NCBI GenBank assembly: GCA_934754775.1
Contig: CAKVIM010000001.1
Coordinates: 124,001 to 188,000 of the forward strand
From: an uncultured Candidatus Melainabacteria bacterium
Lineage (GTDB): Bacteria > Cyanobacteriota > Vampirovibrionia > Gastranaerophilales > Gastranaerophilaceae
Reading direction: 5' to 3'
DNA: 64,000 nt
Positions 59,489 to 64,000 of the stretch are shown here, piece by piece. Every line of letters starts with the position of its first letter. The stretch's first letter is position 1. Below the pieces are notes generated by a model. It was not told the origin of the DNA, ran no database searches, and was given only the letters and a program-made list of their open reading frames with translations. The position numbers and the translations under genes were made by a program.

Positions 59489-60418
59489 TTATTTTATAAT
59501 GAGTGCATCAAATTCTTTTGAAAAATCTCTTTGCTTTAATTCAATTAAAGGAATGTTGTACTCATCAGCTAATTTTTTGACTTTAATATCATAATCTATT
59601 GCAAGTGTCTTAACGCCTGATTTTATGGCAACTACGTTTGCGTGAAATCTCATCCCAATCATATATTCAAGAGCAGAAACCTTTTCAAATACATCATTGA
59701 TAGAGAGTTCTCTTAAAACTTTCACGTTTTGACACCCTTTTTTCTGCAACATTTTGGCAAATTTTTCGCAAATCGCTAAATCAATGCTATCTTGAAATGA
59801 ATAAATTTCAATTTTTTTATCCGAAAATCTTTTGGAAATTTCGTTAGCAAGTGATACCAAAAAACTTTCCGTAATCGTTGGAAAATCTCTAAGTTGCACA
59901 CCAATTGTGCCTTTCATGTTCTTGATAGGCAGCTCTAAACTAAATATCGGGTCTTTTACTAATTTTGATTTGATTCCCCATTTGTTCAACAACTCTTGGG
60001 ACTTTTTATCACGAACAGAAATCTCGCTGCAATTCATCAGTGCAATTCTTGTTAAAATCTGTCCAAAGATAGAGCGAATCGGCCCGATGCCTTGTGAAAA
60101 AATAATTACTTTTTTTCTCAAAAACAGTGCGGCATAAATTACTCCAAGGTAATAAATCAAACTCTTTAGGCTTGTTACATCTTGCAAAAGACTTCCGCCA
60201 CCTGATATCAGAACGTCTGCTTCTTTTAATGAGTCGAAAAATTTTAACATAGGGCAGGAATTAACGCCGTGGTTTCGTTTCGTTCTTTCAGGGTTAGAAG
60301 AAATCAGCGTAATTTTTTCAGCACCCTCTTTTTTTAATTTTTCGGTTAAAACGTGAGCAATAGCTTCATCACCGAAGTTGTCGAAGCCAATGTATCCTGA
60401 AACTATGTATTTTGTCAT
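59489..60418 (-). CDS. csaB: Polysaccharide pyruvyl transferase (CsaB-like)
   Basis: The 309-aa protein begins YIVSGYIGFDNFGDEAIAHVL, contains DVLISGGGSLLQDVTS and the SQGIGPI motif, and ends with a C-terminal MIGMRFHANVVAIKSGVKTLAIDYD glycosyltransferase-B-like segment, all typical of CsaB. CsaB adds pyruvate ketals to wall glycans, which SLH domains then bind; an SLH protein is encoded at 42 kb. Start and kdgK stop share a base (TAATG), so it is last in an eda-kdgK-csaB operon. Confidence 0.88.
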   Translation of the reverse strand: MTKYIVSGYIGFDNFGDEAIAHVLTEKLKKEGAEKITLISSNPERTKRNHGVNSCPMLKFFDSLKEADVLISGGGSLLQDVTSLKSLIYYLGVIYAALFLRKKVIIFSQGIGPIRSIFGQILTRIALMNCSEISVRDKKSQELLNKWGIKSKLVKDPIFSLELPIKNMKGTIGVQLRDFPTITESFLVSLANEISKRFSDKKIEIYSFQDSIDLAICEKFAKMLQKKGCQNVKVLRELSINDVFEKVSALEYMIGMRFHANVVAIKSGVKTLAIDYDIKVKKLADEYNIPLIELKQRDFSKEFDALIIK

Positions 60419-61347
60419 TAAACATTCTCCATAACTGTTTTTAAGTATGGTATAGATTGAATCGCACCGTAATTTTGAGTTTGGAGTCCTGATACTACGG
60501 AAGCAAATTTGGTCGCATCAGCCGGTGAATACCCGTTTGTTATTGCGTAAAGAAATCCGCCGTTAAATACATCACCGGATGCAGTTGTATCGATTGCTTT
60601 AGCAGAATTATAAAATTCTGTAAAGCTGATATCGCCCTTGTAGCCTGTGTAATAACCGTTATCAATGTGTGATTTTATGATAACGATTTTAACCCCTTTA
60701 TCCCAAAAATATTTCATTACTTTGTCGATTGAATCGACTTCATAGAGCTTGGTTGCGTCATTTTTTAGACTCAAAAAAATGATATCCGTGTAGTCAACAA
60801 TTTCCTCAAAGCATTCTTTTGTGTCGGTCGAATTCATGAAGCAAGAAGTATAATTCGGGTCGTAAGCTGTCAGAACATCGTTTTCTTTAGCTAATCTGAA
60901 AGATTCTCTTACAAGCTCTCTCGCACTTGCACTCAAGGATTGTACAATTCCCGTAGAATAGACAAGCTTAAGCTTTTTGATGTATTCCTCGGTTAAATCT
61001 TCGATGCAAAGCTTTGTTGCTGCAGTTTTGCGTTTGTAGTACAAAAGTTCTTTTTTGTCTTGGGTCTTAGAAACAATGTACATCCCGTTTTGCTCTTCGT
61101 TATTTTTGATAAGCGAAGTATCAATGTTTTCTTTTTGCAAGCTAGAAATAATAAACTCGCTGAACCCGTCGTTTCCGACTTTTGTGACATAAGTAACTTT
61201 TCCGTCGAGTCTTGCGACTGCAACAGCCGTTGTAACCGTATCCCCGCCAAAATACTTATTGAGTGTGGAAGTGTCAGCCAGAGTTCCGTTTGAAGAAAGC
61301 TCTATCAAGCACTCTCCGATTATTGCAATGTCTACTTTTTGCTCCAT
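60418..61347 (-). CDS. kdgK: PfkB-family sugar kinase, probable 2-keto-3-deoxygluconate kinase
   Basis: The 309-aa ribokinase-fold kinase has IAIIGECLIELSS, a sugar-binding lid with YFGGDTVTTAVAVARLDGKVTYVTKVGNDGFSEFI, and the ATP/catalytic motif AIDTTASGDVFNGGFLYAI (DTTASGD with the catalytic Asp). Coupling to an Eda-like aldolase (16-bp overlap) points to KDG phosphorylation for the KDPG cleavage route. This assignment rests on context, as PfkB substrates are hard to tell from sequence. Confidence 0.82.
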   Translation of the reverse strand: MEQKVDIAIIGECLIELSSNGTLADTSTLNKYFGGDTVTTAVAVARLDGKVTYVTKVGNDGFSEFIISSLQKENIDTSLIKNNEEQNGMYIVSKTQDKKELLYYKRKTAATKLCIEDLTEEYIKKLKLVYSTGIVQSLSASARELVRESFRLAKENDVLTAYDPNYTSCFMNSTDTKECFEEIVDYTDIIFLSLKNDATKLYEVDSIDKVMKYFWDKGVKIVIIKSHIDNGYYTGYKGDISFTEFYNSAKAIDTTASGDVFNGGFLYAITNGYSPADATKFASVVSGLQTQNYGAIQSIPYLKTVMENV

Positions 61348-61961
61348 TCGGTAAAATCCTTAATCTCTTTTAAAATTTCTTTTGTGCGGCTTGTGATTTC
61401 TTTTGGCGTAAAACCTTGATAGAAGTCACGACCTACGCCGACAGCTGCGGCACCGGCTTTTATGTACGTAACAGCTTGGCTTAATTTGATGTTTCCCATC
61501 GGCATAAGGCTTAAGAATGGCATTTGTCTTAGAATGTCCTCAATGTATTGAACTCCGCCCATTGCGTCTGTCGGGTACAATTTGATTAGCTGAATTCTTG
61601 ATTTCCATGCGTTGTACGCTTCGTTTGCGGTTGAAGCACCTGCAATAAAAGGAACACGTTTGTTTTTAGAAATCTTAACCATATTCATCTGAAAAATTGG
61701 TGAAGAAATCAATTGTGCACCGCATTCGAAAGCTGCGTCTGCTTGCATAGAGGTTATAATCCCACCTGCACAAACTTTTGCGAACTTAGAAACTTCTGCA
61801 ACAGCTTTGTAGATAGACGGGTTGTCAATGTTGATTTCCAAAACTCTTATACCGCCGTCAACCAACGCTTTTGCGGTTTCTACTGCCATTTCAGGCTCTT
61901 TGCATCTTACGATAGGATAAATCTTATCCTCTTTTATCATTTCAATGTAATTTTCACTCAT
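61332..61961 (-). CDS. eda: KDPG/KHG aldolase
   Basis: The 209-aa TIM-barrel class I aldolase cleaves 2-keto-3-deoxy-6-phosphogluconate to pyruvate and glyceraldehyde-3-phosphate. Motifs: IYPIVRCKEPEMAVETAKALVDGGIRVLEINIDN (catalytic Glu in LEI), VCAGGIITSMQADAA, PFIAGASTANEAYNAW and the Schiff-base Lys in LIKLYPTDAMGG. The usual PGxxTPTE loop reads AGASTANE, a divergent form. First gene of the operon with kdgK and csaB. Its promoter -10 overlaps that of the divergent cyclase. Confidence 0.9.
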   Translation of the reverse strand: MSENYIEMIKEDKIYPIVRCKEPEMAVETAKALVDGGIRVLEINIDNPSIYKAVAEVSKFAKVCAGGIITSMQADAAFECGAQLISSPIFQMNMVKISKNKRVPFIAGASTANEAYNAWKSRIQLIKLYPTDAMGGVQYIEDILRQMPFLSLMPMGNIKLSQAVTYIKAGAAAVGVGRDFYQGFTPKEITSRTKEILKEIKDFTEWSKK

Positions 61962-61969
61962 ATATATGT

Positions 61970-62003
61970 ATCCTTTTCCCCAAATTTATTATATCATAAT
62001 AAT
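61970..62003. promoter_or_regulatory. Bidirectional promoter with overlapping -10 boxes (eda operon / cyclase)
   Basis: Minus strand TATAAT at 61993-61988 (eda; leader ~20 bases with AAAGGAT ribosome site) and plus strand TATCAT at 61992-61997 plus six bases to the cyclase ATG share two base pairs. Confidence 0.6.
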
Positions 62004-63980
62004 ATGAACAAGATTAAATTTGCATTCCTTAGTATTATTGTCGCACTTAGTTTAATTTTTGCCTACTTTGTAACGTATAATTTTGTTGAGCCAAAAGCAT
62101 ACGATTATATGACAAAGCACGTTATGGCTGAAAATTTGCCTTTTGATACGCATAAACAAGTTTACGGAAGCGATGATGTAATTCTTGTTGTTATTGATTC
62201 GAACACTGTTGAGAAATACCGTTGGCCGTGGAAAAGAGAGCTGAATTGCAAAATTTTTGAGTATTTCAGTGAGTATGCAAAACCAAAGGTTGTTGTGTAT
62301 GACGCAATATTGGCGACTCTTGACGGGGATAATCCTGAGTCTGACAAAAAGTTTTTCTCAACTTTGAGGAAGTTTAATAATCTTGTAGTCGGATTTATGC
62401 CGGCTATTCGTGAGTGGCAGAATGAAGCTGCAGGCGAGAGTTATGACAGTAAATTTGCAACGAAGTTTAAGATTGATGTCAAAGATAAAACTGCCGCTGC
62501 ACCTGAGTTGTATTCAAGTTTGATGACTTATCCGCAGCCATATTTTGATTCAGTAAAACATGTTGGCTCTGTTTCAATGCTTCCGGGGTTTATTAACGGA
62601 AATTTGGCATCTTGGTCACGAGATGAAATCTATAGAAATCATGAATATATTTTTAACTATAAGGGCAATTTTTTCCCTTCAATTGCGATGCAAACTTATT
62701 TGTTGGCAAACGACAATCCGGAATTGACGCTTACGGATTCAGAGATTTTGGTTGGCGGAAACAAAATCAAACAGAAAAAAACTGATTATCAGATGATTGT
62801 GCCGATAAAGTTTTACAAGCTTTTTGAAGGGTATTCGCACGCAAAAGTTTCTGCTGTGGAGATTATGGATTCGTATGACAATATTCAAAACGGTAAGAAA
62901 CCTATAATTGATCCGGCAATTTTTAAAGATAAAATTGTGGTAATCGGTGCAAATGTGCCTGCCGGAACGGGTTTGAATGATAATAAAAATACTCCTGTTT
63001 CTGTAAACCACCCTGGGGTGGACATTCAGGCGACTGCAATCGATAATATTTTGCATAATGATTTCTTAAAAATCGTTCCTAATTCGTTTAATATTTTGCT
63101 TGCAATCCTCGGTATGCTTCTTGTTTATGGAATTATTACCGTTAACGGTTTGTTTAAATCAATTGTTTATTCAATTTCAATAATCTTTGCATATCTATTG
63201 GTTTCAGCTCTTTGTTTCTATTTTGGAGTCGTAATCAATGTGATTACGCCGATTGTGATGTTTATTATCACAATGATAGTCGCTTATGTGCATAAATTTG
63301 TACTTGAAAACAGAAGTAAAGAAAAAGTTAAATCTGCAATGGGCAAATATATGTCAGAAGACGTTATGAAGCGTGTTATGCTGAATATTGATAACCTCGG
63401 CTTAGGCGGGAAAAAAGCTAATGTGACTGTCCTTTTTGCTGATATAAGAGGATTTACTTCTATGTCTGAAACTATGCAGGCACAACAGGTTTCAGAAATC
63501 TTGAACGAATATTTTACGGAAATTGAGCCGATTATAACTAAGTATAATGGCATTATTAATAAATTTATCGGCGATGCGGTTATGGCGATTTTTGGTGAAC
63601 CTATTCAGGATAAAAACCACCCTTCAAACGCTGTAAGATGCGGTTATGAGATGTTGCTTAAGGTAAAAGAATTGCAAAAGAAATGGGCAAGTGAAGGCAA
63701 ACCGAAGATTGAAATCGGGGTTGGGGTTAATACAGGAGAAGTTTTTGTCGGAAATATCGGCTCCGTTAATCGTATGGAATACACTGTAATTGGCGACACA
63801 GTTAACCTTGCAAGCAGATTGGAAAGCTATAATAAAGTCTACAAGACAAAAATGTTGATAAGTTCTTCTACTTATGCAGAAACGAAGGGGATTGTGGACG
63901 TGATGAAGATTTCTGATGTAGAAATTAGAGGTAAAGCACACCGTATGGATATTTATGAGGTTTTGAAAGTTATTGACTAG
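62004..63980 (+). CDS. CHASE2-domain class III adenylate/guanylate cyclase
   Basis: The 658-aa receptor cyclase has an N-terminal TM (~7-27), a CHASE2 sensor ~40-340 (VYGSDDVILVVIDSNTVEKYRWPWKRE; VGSVSMLPGFINGNLASWSRDEIYRN), three TMs ~355-425 (NILLAILGMLLVYGIITV ... VITPIVMFIITMIVAYVH) and a catalytic domain ~475-640 with the metal Asp in VTVLFADIRGFTSMSE, KFIGDAVMAIFGEP and transition-state residues in EYTVIGDTVNLASRLESY. This layout is common in Cyanobacteria. ATG 62004 is six bases after TATCAT; no ribosome site, so probably leaderless. Substrate (ATP vs GTP) is not certain; the family default is ATP. Confidence 0.93.
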   Translation: MNKIKFAFLSIIVALSLIFAYFVTYNFVEPKAYDYMTKHVMAENLPFDTHKQVYGSDDVILVVIDSNTVEKYRWPWKRELNCKIFEYFSEYAKPKVVVYDAILATLDGDNPESDKKFFSTLRKFNNLVVGFMPAIREWQNEAAGESYDSKFATKFKIDVKDKTAAAPELYSSLMTYPQPYFDSVKHVGSVSMLPGFINGNLASWSRDEIYRNHEYIFNYKGNFFPSIAMQTYLLANDNPELTLTDSEILVGGNKIKQKKTDYQMIVPIKFYKLFEGYSHAKVSAVEIMDSYDNIQNGKKPIIDPAIFKDKIVVIGANVPAGTGLNDNKNTPVSVNHPGVDIQATAIDNILHNDFLKIVPNSFNILLAILGMLLVYGIITVNGLFKSIVYSISIIFAYLLVSALCFYFGVVINVITPIVMFIITMIVAYVHKFVLENRSKEKVKSAMGKYMSEDVMKRVMLNIDNLGLGGKKANVTVLFADIRGFTSMSETMQAQQVSEILNEYFTEIEPIITKYNGIINKFIGDAVMAIFGEPIQDKNHPSNAVRCGYEMLLKVKELQKKWASEGKPKIEIGVGVNTGEVFVGNIGSVNRMEYTVIGDTVNLASRLESYNKVYKTKMLISSSTYAETKGIVDVMKISDVEIRGKAHRMDIYEVLKVID

Positions 63981-64000
63981 CAAAAAATATTTTTACGTTT

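Noticed and set aside
61713..62003. Upstream extension of the cyclase reading frame by about 97 codons
   Set aside because: It would overlap eda on the other strand; the encoded Cys/Phe-rich sequence is a shadow, and the ATG at 62004 matches the family start and promoter.
1..64000. CRISPR arrays, rRNA, tRNA, integrases or transposases
   Set aside because: I found no regularly spaced direct repeats, no rRNA or tRNA-like sequence, and no recombinase or transposase domains; the intergenic repeats are irregularly spaced inverted modules.

Overview
The window is AT-rich chromosomal DNA from a Gram-negative-type bacterium. It carries two TolC-type outer-membrane factors, an RND pump and an AsmA-like protein, all of which imply an outer membrane. 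It also has an SLH-domain protein with a CsaB-type pyruvyl transferase, a type IV pilin-like protein, a DUF2993/LmeA-like protein, and several proteins I cannot place. This mix fits a non-photosynthetic relative of Cyanobacteria (Vampirovibrionia/Melainabacteria, perhaps Gastranaerophilales). That placement is inference. There is no rRNA, tRNA, CRISPR array, integrase or transposase; it looks like ordinary chromosome with scattered intergenic repeats.

Layout. 0-7 kb: permease fragment, leuD, dnaN, a 49-aa microprotein unit, comEB, then a tight reverse operon (DUF2993-like, GerMN, HicB-like, rimI, BioY-like). 6.4-8.3 kb: an HNH protein and a small partner. 8.6-16.7 kb: a long reverse gene string pxpA-like, yvcK, panB, panC, a membrane protein, dapA, secD, secF, closed by a terminator. 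17-22 kb: pilin, rpmH (L34), a TPR/glycosyltransferase-9 protein, lipA and a TolC-like protein. 22-29 kb: marR, emrA-like, thrC, proB, an unknown membrane protein and uvrB. 29-34 kb: a candidate structured RNA, a WG-repeat protein, a HEPN/MNT pair, a TPR/NHL protein, miaA and an unknown. 34-39.6 kb: an RND tripartite pump operon. 40-44 kb: mazG, a parvulin, a DMT permease and the SLH protein. 44.6-51.7 kb: an ABC permease, a giant AsmA-like protein, an AGCS symporter and a BadF-type ATPase. 51.7-52 kb: a 24-residue hydrophobic peptide gene facing a convergent promoter. 52-59 kb: M16 peptidase, membrane-anchored Hsp20, sensor kinase, folC, typA. 59.5-64 kb: the eda-kdgK-csaB operon, divergent from a CHASE2 cyclase.

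Two signals deserve most attention. First, at least seven genes have a -10-like hexamer followed by exactly six bases and then ATG, so their mRNAs should begin at the start codon (leaderless), while operon-internal genes use ordinary AAGGAG-type sites. Second, the 24-aa peptide gene has its own promoter, a strong ribosome site that can be partly sequestered by upstream sequence, and a convergent promoter that would make an antisense RNA: the layout of a type I toxin-antitoxin locus.
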